A DNA stretch of 64,000 bases from Larix kaempferi (taxonomy: Eukaryota > Streptophyta > Pinopsida > Pinales > Pinaceae), in NCBI GenBank assembly GCA_027924585.1, contig BSBM01001662.1, forward strand, positions 682,001 to 746,000, in the 5' to 3' direction. Shown in pieces: positions 24,717 to 34,255 of this stretch. The notes beneath the pieces were generated by a model. That model did not search any database. It worked only from the letters and a program-made list of their open reading frames with translations, and was not told the DNA's origin. A program made the translations under genes and the position numbers. The stretch's first letter is position 1, and each line of letters begins with the position of its first letter.

Positions 24717-26256
24717 AAGGGCATGCGTAGTCAATTAAAAATTTACTGCGCAATACATGAATATTTCTTTTCTTTTGCTAAGGACATGCGCTAGACCTAG
24801 CAAATAATTTGCTTTATATTTGACTTCCCTTTTTATCAAAACACATTATTTCATAAATTAAATACGTAGAGATTAATTGCGCAATTCACCTTTTTACTGC
24901 GCGCAGATTAACCGCGTGATTCTACTGTGCAAAGATTAACTGCGCGATTCCACTTTCTGGTGCACAGTTGAACTTTTCCCAAATGTACACTTCTCTAACT
25001 TTGTGGAACTAGACTTTGCGCATTTCATACAAATTACCTTTTGCACACACTTTTAACTTTACGAAGATTAATTGCGAGGTTAACTTCGCATACCTATTTA
25101 AGTGCGCACAACCCAAACTTAAATAAACTTTGTCTTAAAACATGAAACTTACTGCGCAGTTACTCTTAGTTAAAATAGAACTTTCACCACAGTGAAATAC
25201 GTAGAAATATTGATTTCTTTTACTGCGTGTAAATGTAAACAATCATTCACATTGGTCAATATGAAATAGATGCACATCATTCATAAACAAACATTCTTGA
25301 GAATGAATTCACAAAACTAAATACTTATATATTACCACTGTAAAACAGAGTAACTTTGCTGCAATACAGAGAGATGACTACTTCAATCTTTTACATTCAC
25401 ACAGAGCTTGGGATCTTGAAATACTTCACGGGATTTACTTCTCCTCTTCTTCACTTATCTCTATCTCTTCATCTCTCTCTTTTTCTATCTCTGTGAATGA
25501 TTTATATTTATAGAGTTTCATTTCACCGACTCAAAATGGATTCACTTGGAAGCTACAAGGTTTCATTAAAGTGTAAGTTTTAAACCTTAACAGTGTAGTA
25601 AAAACTCATGGATTCTTAAGCATTAACAGAAAATACACAATGGCACACACATAACACAGAGATTTTCACCTGGAAACCCCTAACCGGGAAAAACCAGCAA
25701 AACTTAGAGCCGCACAACTCTTTTCATTATATGTTTACTCAACCATTTACAATACAATATATGGTATTTCGTAGCATCTAAAACCCTAATTCATTTACCC
25801 AAAATTAGGTTACAACCCTAATCCCTTTACCCGGATTAGATAGAGTACAATGGGATGAAATTGCAAAAAAGAAAAAAGCAACCCAAAAAAATTTTGCGCT
25901 CTGCACGGACTCTGGGTGCCTAACGGCCCCCTGTGTGTCATTTCGGAACTTAACGATTTGAAATGAAGGGGTGGGGCCCTGGCGGGCTACCCCCTCTCTG
26001 GCCGTGGTGTACGCGCAACCACCATGTGAAGAGATATAACACACCCAACATAAAGACTGTAATAAATTCTACCTAAGAAAATCTGATCTTTCCAAATACA
26101 AGAGCGGCTACTTAAATACTAACCTGACGTGCGTCGGATTGGCTGAGAAATTACTGACATACTCACATATCAGAATCTGTGCACTGACACAAATTGAATG
26201 ACAGAGCCGACGTAGTTAAATATGCTATCAGCTCATTAATTATGATATTTCCAACA
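24717..26256 (-). repeat. 3' LTR of the outer Copia, enlarged by a solo LTR
   Basis: On the minus strand it begins TGTTGGAAATATCATAATTA and ends in CCTTGA, a TG...GA rather than TG...CA terminus. It matches the 5' LTR at 36958-37988 throughout. The extra length (1540 against 1031 bases) is explained by the 479-bp solo LTR with its TSD (484 bases), plus small indels, such as a 17-base difference between GCG repeats near 24900 and one between two ACTTCA copies near 25380-25430. Confidence 0.92.
25572..26050 (-). mobile_element. Solo LTR, 479 bp, inserted in the 3' LTR
   Basis: The segment starts TGTAAGTTTTAAACC and ends ACACCCAACA on the plus strand. It is bordered on both sides by TAAAG (25567-25571 and 26051-26055). 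The paired 5' LTR of the host element lacks it and reads straight through TTTCATTAAAGACTGTAATA near 37764, which gives the empty site. On the minus strand it begins TGTTGGGTGTG, as many Copia LTRs do, so minus is the likely orientation. No internal sequence remains, consistent with recombination between two LTRs. The open frame on the minus strand inside it is not a gene. Confidence 0.92.
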
Positions 26257-26271
26257 CTCCCCCTTAATTAT
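26257..26271 (-). promoter_or_regulatory. Polypurine tract of the outer Copia
   Basis: The minus strand reads TAATTAAGGGGGAG directly before the TGTTGG start of the 3' LTR. This is the usual position and composition of the plus-strand primer. Confidence 0.85.
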
Positions 26272-26351
26272 GAGCGGATGGGGATCATTAAACAAAAGTA
26301 AAATATTACAAAATATTTCAGAGCTGAAACATGCTCTGTTCATGACATAGT

Positions 26352-27629
26352 TCACTGCACAGAACTTATCACTCCCAAACAACTTCGCAGAAATTGAAAT
26401 GGGTCCCTTTCCAATGGTTTTGTAAATATGTCTGCTACCTAATCTTCAGACCTGCAAAATTCTAAACAGTTTTCCTTGTTTTTTATCAAGTCTCTAATGA
26501 AGTGATACCTTGTGTCGATGTGCTTGGTTATCTTATGGAACACATGATTCTTTGATAGTTTGATAGATGAATTGTTGTCACAGTAAATGACTATGGTTTC
26601 TTGCAGGACCTGTGACAGTTCACTTAACATTCTGCACATCCAAATTGCTTGACATGCAGCGCTTGTAGCTGCAACATACTCTGCTTCTACTAAAGAAAGA
26701 GTTACTATGAGATGTTTCTTTGAAGCCCATGATACCACACCTATTCCTACATGAAATGTATTCCCATATGTGCTTTTTCTATCATCCATGCTACCTCCAT
26801 TATCATTGTCAATGTATCCAATGAGTTTTTTCTAAGGTTGAATACAAAATACCAAAGTCTTTTGTTCCACTTACATACCTCATAATTCTTTTACCTGCTT
26901 GCCAATGTGATTCTTTCGGTGACTCCATGAATCTTGATATTAGTCTGACTCCATACATTATGTCTGGCCTTGTCTCTGTAAGATACATAAGGCTACCAAC
27001 GAGTTTTTTAAACAGGGTAGGATCTACAGTGGATCCATCATCATCCTTGCGCAATTTCAAACCTGTTATCACTGGTGTTGGAGTTGTCTTGCAATTTAAC
27101 ATCTTAAACCTATTCAAGACATCACTTGCATACTTCAACTATGATATAAATATACCATTTTCATTCTGCTGGACTTCAATGCCCAGAAAATACTTCATAA
27201 GCCCCAAATTAGTCATTTCAAATTCACTTTCCATGACTGTTCTAAATTCTTCTATGCCAAAATCACTAGTAAATATTAAATCATCTACATATAGGCAGAC
27301 AATTAGCTTATTACCTTCCTTATTGATCTTTGTGTATAGTGTTGGCTCACATTCACTTTTGTGAAATCCATTTTGAATGAGGTACGAGTCAATGCGACTG
27401 TACCAAGCTCTAGGAGCTTACTTCAAGCCATAGAGTACATTTTTCAGTCTGTACACTCTGTGTCCTTGTCCTGGAACTTCATAGCCTTGTGGTTTCTCAA
27501 CATATACTTCTTCCTCCAAATAACCATTTAGGAACATCAACTAGATCCCATGTTTGATTCTTCTCAATGCATTCTATTTCTTCATCCATGGCTTGCGCCC
27601 AAACTTTCTCTTCAACAACTTCTTCAAAT
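26352..27629 (-). pseudogene. Outer Copia pol, RT C-terminal part and RNase H
   Basis: From 27629 downward the minus strand gives FEEVVEEKVWAQAMDEEI and NQTWDLVDVPK, the start of Copia RT. It then jumps directly to NGYLEEEVYVEKPQGYEVPG, so roughly 80-90 residues including the first catalytic Asp (MDVKSAFLNG) are deleted. The rest is LYGLK-stop-APRAWY, LIVCLYVDDLIFTS (YVDD box intact), GLMKYFLGIEVQQNENGIFI, then RNase H from DDRKSTYGNTFHVG with VEAEYVAATSAACQAIW and IYCDNNSSIKLSKN, ending DIFTKPLERDPFQFLRS and TGA at 26354-26352. A frameshift lies near 26800-26815. Stops inside replace Gln codons (LK-stop-AP, IS-stop-LKYA, ED-stop-VADIF). Confidence 0.93.
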
Positions 27630-28374
27630 TGTTGATGTATATGTAACTTCAGAATGTATTTCACCCATGTATTTCATATATGTATTTTGTACTCCTATAG
27701 AGATGGTATTATTACTCTATACGGAAGTGTTTGTATTCCTATAGAGATGTTATTATTCCTCTATACAGAAGTGTCATCATTTATATTGTAAGTGTCATAA
27801 CTTATACTTGATGGGTTATTAGACCACCTTGTTGGGGTCGGCCCTGTATAAGTCATGTGGGTCAAAGGGTTATTAGACCACCCTATTGGGGGTCGGCCAT
27901 GTGGGTCAAAGGGTTATTAGACCATCCTATTGGGGGTTGTCCATGTGGGTCAAAGGGTTATTAGACCACCCTAGTGGGGGTCGGCCCAGTCAGCGTTACG
28001 TTAAGGGGTTAAGTTGAGACCGACCTAGTTGAGTAAAGGTCAAGTCAAGTTAGTGTGTAAATAGAGAGTGTGTCTCTCTCATTTTACACATTCTATTCTC
28101 CCACTCACACTTGGGAGAGTGGCGCAATTGTGGAGGAGGAGGCTCTACTGCTAGGAGAAGACTATCTCTTGTATTCTGGTTGTATCATTGCTCTATCTAT
28201 CTCTGAGGAAGTTATTGGGGTTTTTCACCTTTATGGTTTTCCCCAAGTAAACTCTGTGTCTCTTGTGTGGTTGCATTATTGTGTCCATGATTGATATGCT
28301 GTAGATTTGTTGTACATGTTGTTCTCTCAGTTAATATCCTAGATCATATTGAAGTAAATTCTGAAAATTTAACA
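27630..28374 (+). repeat. 5' LTR of the nested Copia
   Basis: Begins TGTTGATGTATATGTAACTT and ends GAAAATTTAACA. From about 27804 it contains four copies of a ~44-bp unit (GGGTTATTAGACCACCCTAT followed by GGGGGTCGGCC and GTGGGTCAAA). The likely TATA region has decayed to GTGTAAATAGAG, where the 3' LTR has GTATAAATAGAG. Confidence 0.93.
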
Positions 28375-28386
28375 TGGTATCAAAGC
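28375..28386 (+). promoter_or_regulatory. Primer-binding site of the nested Copia
   Basis: TGGTATCAAAGC follows the LTR end CA directly. It is one base away from TGGTATCAGAGC, the complement of the 3' end of plant initiator tRNA-Met. Confidence 0.88.
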
Positions 28387-30613
28387 TAGCCTGAAAGAAG
28401 GCATGATATGGCATGTATGACACTTGTTGCACTTACGATGCTAGGGCTTGATATAGCAAAAACCAGTTATCGTATAACTTTCGTTATAAATCCGTTTTGG
28501 AAAAGTTTTCGGATCTGAAACTTTTACAGGTCGAATATCAGATCCCCGTGTACCCTGTGTCCAAAGGAAAACCTCTAATTCATTGTACTTTGTGATTTAT
28601 GATCTGTACAATATAGGGTTTCTGCCTCTTCCATATCTGAGTCAAAATCAGGTCACCTTGGGAAAAAGGTCATAACTTAGGCTAGGAAGCTCCAAATGAA
28701 GTTTCGTAAAAAGTGACAGGTATTACACCAACTATACTATCGGAGGAAAATTTTTTAGAGGCCGAAGTTGAACCAGTGACACGTGGCACACCGTACAATT
28801 TTGCTCTCCGGTATTATCCCATAAATAGGTCACGTTGTGACACTTGGCATAACTCTCTCTCACAGAATCCGATTGGGGTCAGACCTATCTAAATGGAAAG
28901 ATAACAGGTCAAGATATCTCAAGAAAATTTTTCAGACCCTGTGGATTGAAAAAGTTCAAAGCTACACCAGAAATAATCAAGTACATATTTCTATCAAATT
29001 AGAATTATTTTTGAGCACCTTCATTCATGGCTTCCGAAATTTAGGGCTTCGGAGAAAGTTGTAATTTTTGTAATCAGAGACCACGGCTGAATGCTTTTCA
29101 TCAAAATCGAAATTTAGAGACCAAGATCAAAATTTTTGGTTGGGCAGAAGGCTGGGCTTGATCAAACCCTAGTTCGGGACTTTGATCAGAAAAGTGGAAA
29201 ATTAGGGCTTCTGCAAAAATGGGAATTTTTTAAATCTGTGACCACGGCTAGAAGCTCCTCATAAAAATAGAAGCATAGAGCTTTGGATCAAATCTTTTGA
29301 TTGGGCAGAAGAGTGGGCTTCATCAAACCCTAGTTTGAGGTCACATCGAGTGAATCCGAAAGTTTCAAAGGCAAAATTGAGGAGTGAAACTTTGCAGTTT
29401 TCAAATTCTGAATATACCAGCTTGATCAGCTCATCAAGGCGCATATTTCTATCCTCTCAGAAGTTTGAAATTCAAATTTTTAATTTTTGGGGTTTCTCTG
29501 ACAAACCCTATTACAGCTCCAGATCCAGTTCCTGCAAATCAAGTGGATTGGGTTAATCCTAGAAGAGGATGGATTGGTCACCTGCATAAGTGAAGAAGTT
29601 CCTGTCTCAGAGGGAGATGAGGCTAAGGCCTTCCATAAGAAGATTACAAGCAATATTGACAGGTATGGCTTACAGGTATGTTTCATGGTTAAGCTTATCA
29701 TATGTTTATCATTACAGTACAATATTGATTAATTACTAGACTTGTCGTATCACCTTAATAGAAGATGTTCATTGATTAAGGTTTTGACAGTTATGAATGT
29801 ACTAATTCATTGTGATGTTGTATGAGGTTTATGTTGTTCGCTAACATAAAAGGTACACCAAGAATGACAAATCATGTTCTACTTTAAGAACATATCATCA
29901 TGGTGACATGAAGACAAAGAGTCATCCATTGTCATGGATCACATAGAAGATCTACTTACGAGGTATGTATAACTTGGTTCTACAATGGTTAACTTATGAG
30001 ACATGCAGGTTACTAGCACAAGTCACTGAAGAGAACCAGTAGACATTATGCAGGTATGTTAGACATAACTAGCTAGCATGCTAATCCAAGTAAGTTTTTC
30101 CTATATCAAGCTAGAATCCTACCTTGTGTTAGGATCTTATATCGTTTCGTTGTTGATAATTATTATTCATAAAGTCATAGGTTTGAATAGTCATGGTTGT
30201 ATGCATATTATGTTTCTTACCATAATTGATGATATGAATAACTAGAAGAATCATGAAGGTATAGGTTTGAGTAATCACGGGTTTTATGCATATTATATCT
30301 CTTATCTTGATTGATGATTTAACTAACCAGAAGAGTTCTATGATCAAATAAGAATATGCATGAGTAAAAGAAGACTTCCCTAAAACCTTGAATACTAATG
30401 CTTATTATTTCTGTTTGAAATGATCATGACTATACATGCTTAAGATTATTGTGTTTTGATAGTATTAAGATTATACTAATAAATGTGTGATTATGTATGA
30501 GTCCTCAAGGATAACACAATGATGATACTAACAAGCATGCATAGGGATTGAGAATGAATATAAGTTCAAGAATAGGTAATCCAGGAAGCAAAGATCAAGA
30601 GAGAGCACACTTC
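28387..30613 (+). other. Degenerate 5' internal region of the nested Copia
   Basis: This is where a leader and gag should lie, but no gag domain can be read. Two direct duplications are visible. One has a 161-base period at 29041 and 29202, with units starting TTAGGGCTTC and ending in CATCAAACCCTAGTTTG or a close variant. The other has an 84-base period at 30177 and 30261, with units starting ATAGGTTTGA. Together with the missing gag they suggest repeated slippage and deletion. Confidence 0.6.
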
Positions 30614-30712
30614 AGTAGTTTCTGCAAGGATGCATATATTCAGAGGGAGTTGACCACTTCTCACAATCCACATTAGAATGGAGTTGCAGAAAAAGAAGCA
30701 AAGACTGAGAGG
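30614..30712 (+). pseudogene. Integrase fragment of the nested Copia
   Basis: The short frame SSFCKDAYIQRELTTSHNPH, TAG, then NGVAEKEAKTE is the segment of Copia integrase around the catalytic Glu (usual form FCKDAGIKRE...PQQNGVAERKNR). The TAG replaces the second Gln, and the RKN after the catalytic Glu has become KEA. The rest of the integrase core is gone or unrecognisable. Confidence 0.75.
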
Positions 30713-31240
30713 GAGTCAACCCAACAATCAAACAAAGATAAGTATTTTTATTATCATTTCTTGCATATTTGTTTGTTTAAATAAAATTGTTCAATGATGT
30801 ATATGCTCATGTTCCTAGACTTAGGATATGTATTGTGCATATTAGAATGACTGCATTAATGAACAGTATACTACTAATATGCATGTGATGGGTAAGTGGC
30901 GTATGGCACTGTACAACATTCCATTGCTACTTATCTAGAATGAAACCTCTTTGCTGACATGTTGGGAGTAGTGCAAACTCTTAACAATGTTCTGGTAGAG
31001 ACTGGAAGGCATCTAGAAAGTTGTGGAACATGGATGAATGTTGTATTGAAGCATTGGCTAAGATAATTGCATGACTGTATGACATATTTCTTTATGTGTA
31101 AGAATTTGTCTGAAAATTATGAGATGCTTCGAATCATGCAATTTAACTTGTTTTGTAGGAAAGACCGTATACCTTCACCTACAAAAGAAGGACTACAACA
31201 TTTGTTCAAGCAACAAAATTATCTATTGAAGATATTGAAG

Positions 31241-31401
31241 TTCCCAGGATATGGAAAGAATGCCATGATCCGTCGATCATGAAGAACAATGTTTGGGATG
31301 CGGTCCCAAGAGCTGAAGGGAAGTCTGTTGTGACTTCCAAATGGAACTACAAGATCAAGCATGCTACAGATGGCAACATAGAGAAATATAAAAGTGATGA
31401 A
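31241..31401 (+). pseudogene. N-terminal RT fragment of the nested Copia
   Basis: The frame FPRIWKECHDPSIMKNNVWD, then AVPRAEGKSVVTSKW and YKIKHATDGNIEKYKS is the conserved start of Copia RT (normally continuing ARFVARGFSQ). It breaks at about 31401, and the catalytic palm including YVDD is absent; a deletion joins it to DNA that resumes only near 31458. Confidence 0.85.
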
Positions 31402-31457
31402 ATAGAAGATACACCAGATGGATTTCAAGACAGCTTTCTTGAATGGTGTAGTCATAT

Positions 31458-31964
31458 ATGTGTGCAGATCTTGGGGATGATGCACTATTTGTTTTTGGCA
31501 TGAAGGTGTGGCAGAGTGCAGATGGAATCTTCCTTGGACAAGGGAAGTATGCAGTAGAGATCCTGAAGAGGTTCGGGATGATGGAATACAAGGCTATGGC
31601 CACACCTATGGAATCGAACTTGAAGCTTCTGTGTGATGCTCCATCTGATCCGATTGATTATGGGCTCAAGTACGATGCGAATCAAAAGTTTAACCTGCAT
31701 GGTTATGTTGATTCAGATAGGGCATGCCGTGCTACAGATAGGAAGAGCACTTTTGGGTGCTGCTTCAGTATGGGATCAGGTGTGATCTCTTGGTTTAGTA
31801 GGAAGCAGTCCTGCGTAGCACTGAGTACAACCAAAGCAGAGTATGTTGCGATGGATGAGTAGGTTGCAAATGTATTGACCAAGCCGTTGGCCAGAGTGCA
31901 GTTTGAGTACTTCAAAGATAGGCTTGGTGCGCTTCAGATCGAGGTTCATTCCAAAGGGAAGTGA
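31458..31964 (+). pseudogene. RT end and RNase H fragment of the nested Copia
   Basis: The frame reads VWQSADGIFLGQGKYAVEIL, ATPMESNLKLL, GYVDSDRACRATDRKSTFGC, SWFSRKQSCVALSTTKAEYV and then, within six codons, a TAG (31860-31862) and VANVLTKPLARVQFEYFKDR to TGA at 31962. The normal RNase H has about 60 residues between AEYVA and the later YVATDEQVA. Here they are missing, as expected from deletion between the two YVA copies. The TAG stands for the Gln of DEQVA. Confidence 0.9.
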
Positions 31965-32214
31965 TGAGTCCGGAAGATGCAGATGCACATGAGCTTTTCT
32001 AACATGGTTGATGTGATCTCCCTTGGTTGTGATGTAATTTCTGAGCCATTCTCACATGGTGGTAGATGTGTTCTCCCATGGTGAAAAAGTAAGGGCTGGA
32101 GCCTTCCCTGAATGGTGGTAGATTTGTTCTCCCATGTCGGTGGTGTAAGTACTGGATGATGTGCATCTGGGCTATGCTTCGTGGACGATGAGATGATCTG
32201 AAGAGGACGATGCT

Positions 32215-32740
32215 ATGATGATAAGGAGGATCATGGATGATGAGCATGAGGACGATGCTCCAGTTACTACTCTATATGTATATGTACGCATCATGTTGGA
32301 TGTTGGATATGATCAGTTGGATCATTTATATGCATATGTATATGTACGCATCATGTTTGATGCTGGATATGATCGGTTAGATCATTTGTATGTATTTTGT
32401 ATATGCATCATGTTGGATGCTTCGACCATGTATCTGTATATGTATCAGGTGGATACATTGTATGATTAGGTAGATCATGTATGTTGATATGTATCATGGA
32501 TGATCAAGTGGATCATGCATTTGTATTTGTATCAGGTGGATGCATTGTATGATCAGGTGGATCATGTATGATGATATGTATTAGGTAGATACTTTGTATG
32601 CATCAGGTAGATGCATTGTATGATCAGGATGATCATGGATGATGAGCTTCAGGATGTTGCTCTAGATGACATGTAGCAGGATTTTGCAGCGATGATGATC
32701 AGGATGATGTATGTTGAGTATCAAGTTGATACTCTAGGGC
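32215..32740 (+). repeat. GATCAT-rich degenerate minisatellite in the nested Copia
   Basis: Dozens of imperfect copies of words such as GATCAGGTGGATCATGTATG and TATATGTACGCATCATGTTG occur with irregular spacing. Two clearer 61-base copies start near 32280 and 32341 (GTATATGTACGCATCATGTT). The segment lies between the end of pol and the polypurine tract, where a Copia normally has only a short spacer. Confidence 0.75.
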
Positions 32741-32764
32741 CGTGGAACAGGTTGTGCAGATAAG

Positions 32765-33262
32765 CATGTAATTTGTGCCCTGGGATATTTGCAGATAGTC
32801 TTTCAAGGTTTTTCCTATGGCATGTAATTTGTACCCTGGGATATCTGGCAAATGCTCTTTCGAGGTTTTGCTTGGGAGGACATGTAATTTGTGCCCTGGG
32901 ATATCTGGCAGATGCTCTTTCGAGGTTTTGTCCTATGGCATGTAATTTATGCCCTGGGAGATCCGATAGGTTGAGCCGTGTGCTTGTAATTAGTCCTGGG
33001 ATGCTCTTTCGAGGTTTTGCCATGACCACATGTAATTTGTGCCCTGGGAGATCTGATAGGTTGAGCCTTGTGCTCGTAATCAGTCATGGGATGCTCTTTC
33101 GAGGTTTTGTGGTGACCACATATAATTTGTGCCCTGGGAGATCCAATAGGTTGAGCCTTGTGCTCATAATTAGTCCTGGGATTCTCTTTCAAGGTTCTGT
33201 GGTGGGGTCACATGTAATAAGTCCTGGAGATCTGGATAGGATGAAAAAGGCCTCAGATGCTC
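32765..33262 (+). repeat. Two-level minisatellite in the nested Copia 3' region
   Basis: CATGTAATTTGTGCCCTGGG recurs at 32765, 32821, 32881 and 32939 (56-60 base period), each followed by GCTCTTTCGAGGTTTTG. From 32939 the unit lengthens to 90 bases (starts 32939, 33029, 33119, 33210) by adding GATAGGTTGAGCC...GTAATTAGTCC. The longer unit appears to be the short unit with an inserted ~30-base module that then amplified. The 164-codon frame across it only reflects the repeat. Confidence 0.85.
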
Positions 33263-33552
33263 TTTAGGGTTCTTGCTAGTCAAGAGACTCTTTTAAGGTT
33301 TTGTGATGCACGTAATAAGTCCTGAGATTTCCACAGTATGGCCAGTGATGACGAAAACCTGCAGGTGGTGGGCATACATCCAGTATGAAAAAGGACTGGC
33401 TCTGTAGAACTTCCTATGACGAGTAGATTCAGAGATTGATTGAGATAGTAGAAGCAGTGACGATGATGATGACTCGATGACGATTATCCAGTGACGATGA
33501 TCCAGAGAAGATGAATTGTGCTAGAAGACCTATGTCGAGAAATACCTTCCTA

Positions 33553-33564
33553 GTTAAGAGGGAG
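33553..33564 (+). promoter_or_regulatory. Polypurine tract of the nested Copia
   Basis: GTTAAGAGGGAG sits immediately before the TGTTGATG start of the 3' LTR. Confidence 0.85.
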
Positions 33565-34255
33565 TGTTGATGTATATGTAACTTCGGAATGTATTTCACC
33601 CATGTATTTCATATATGCATTTTGTACTCCTATAGAGATGGTATTATTCCTCTATCCGGAAGTGTTTGTATTCCTATAGAGATGTTTTTATTCCTCTATA
33701 TGGAAGTGTCGTCATTTATATTGTAAGTGTCGTAACTTATACTTGATGGGTTATTAGACCATCTTGTTGGGGTCGGCCCTGTATAAGTCATGTGGGTCAA
33801 AGGGTTATTATACCACCCTATTGGGGGTCGGCCATGTGGGTCAAAGGGTTATTAGACCACCCTAGTGGGGGTCGGCCCAGTCAGCGTTATGTTAAGTGGT
33901 TAAGTTGAGACTGACCTAGTTGAGTAAAGGTCAAGTCAAGTTAGTGTATAAATAGAGAGTGTGTCTCTCTCATTTTACACATTCTATTCTCTCACTCACA
34001 CTTGGGAGAGTGGCGCACTTGTGGAGGAGGAGGCTCTACTTCTAGGAGAAGACTATCTCTTGTATTCTGGTTGTATCATTGCTCTATCTATCTCTGAGGA
34101 AGTTATTGGGGTTTTTCACCTTTATGGTTTTCCCCAAGTAAAATCTGTGTATCTTGTGTGCTTGCATTATTATGTCCATGATTGATATGCTGTAGATTTG
34201 CTGTACATGTTGTTCTCTCAGTTAAGATCCTAGATCAGATTGAAGTAAATTCCGA
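33565..34255 (+). repeat. 3' LTR of the nested Copia, right end missing
   Basis: Aligns with 27630-28364 of the 5' LTR but has three instead of four copies of the internal 44-bp unit, and ends at AAATTCCGA. A canonical TATAAATAG lies at 33947-33955 and is the likely transcription signal. The short frame at 33961-34185 has a counterpart at the same place in the other LTR, but I see no domain in it. Confidence 0.92.

Larger units (their letters stand above)
27630..34255 (+). mobile_element. Second Copia element, plus strand, nested in the first
   Basis: Two LTRs (27630-28374 and 33565-34255) face the same way and bracket a tRNA-Met-type primer site, degenerate internal DNA with integrase, RT and RNase H fragments on the plus strand, two minisatellites and a polypurine tract. 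It interrupts the outer Copia between integrase and RT, so it is younger. By eye the LTRs differ at about 26 positions in 690 aligned bases plus one 44-bp repeat unit. The last 10 bases of the 3' LTR and the expected right TSD are missing: the 3' LTR stops at AAATTCCGA where the 5' LTR continues to AAATTTAACA. This points to a small deletion at that junction. Confidence 0.93.

Noticed and set aside
25805-26044. 79-codon minus-strand ORF
   Set aside because: It lies wholly inside the solo LTR and shows no domain.
32773-33267. 164-codon ORF
   Set aside because: It is the translation of the 60/90-bp minisatellite; the repeats explain its openness.
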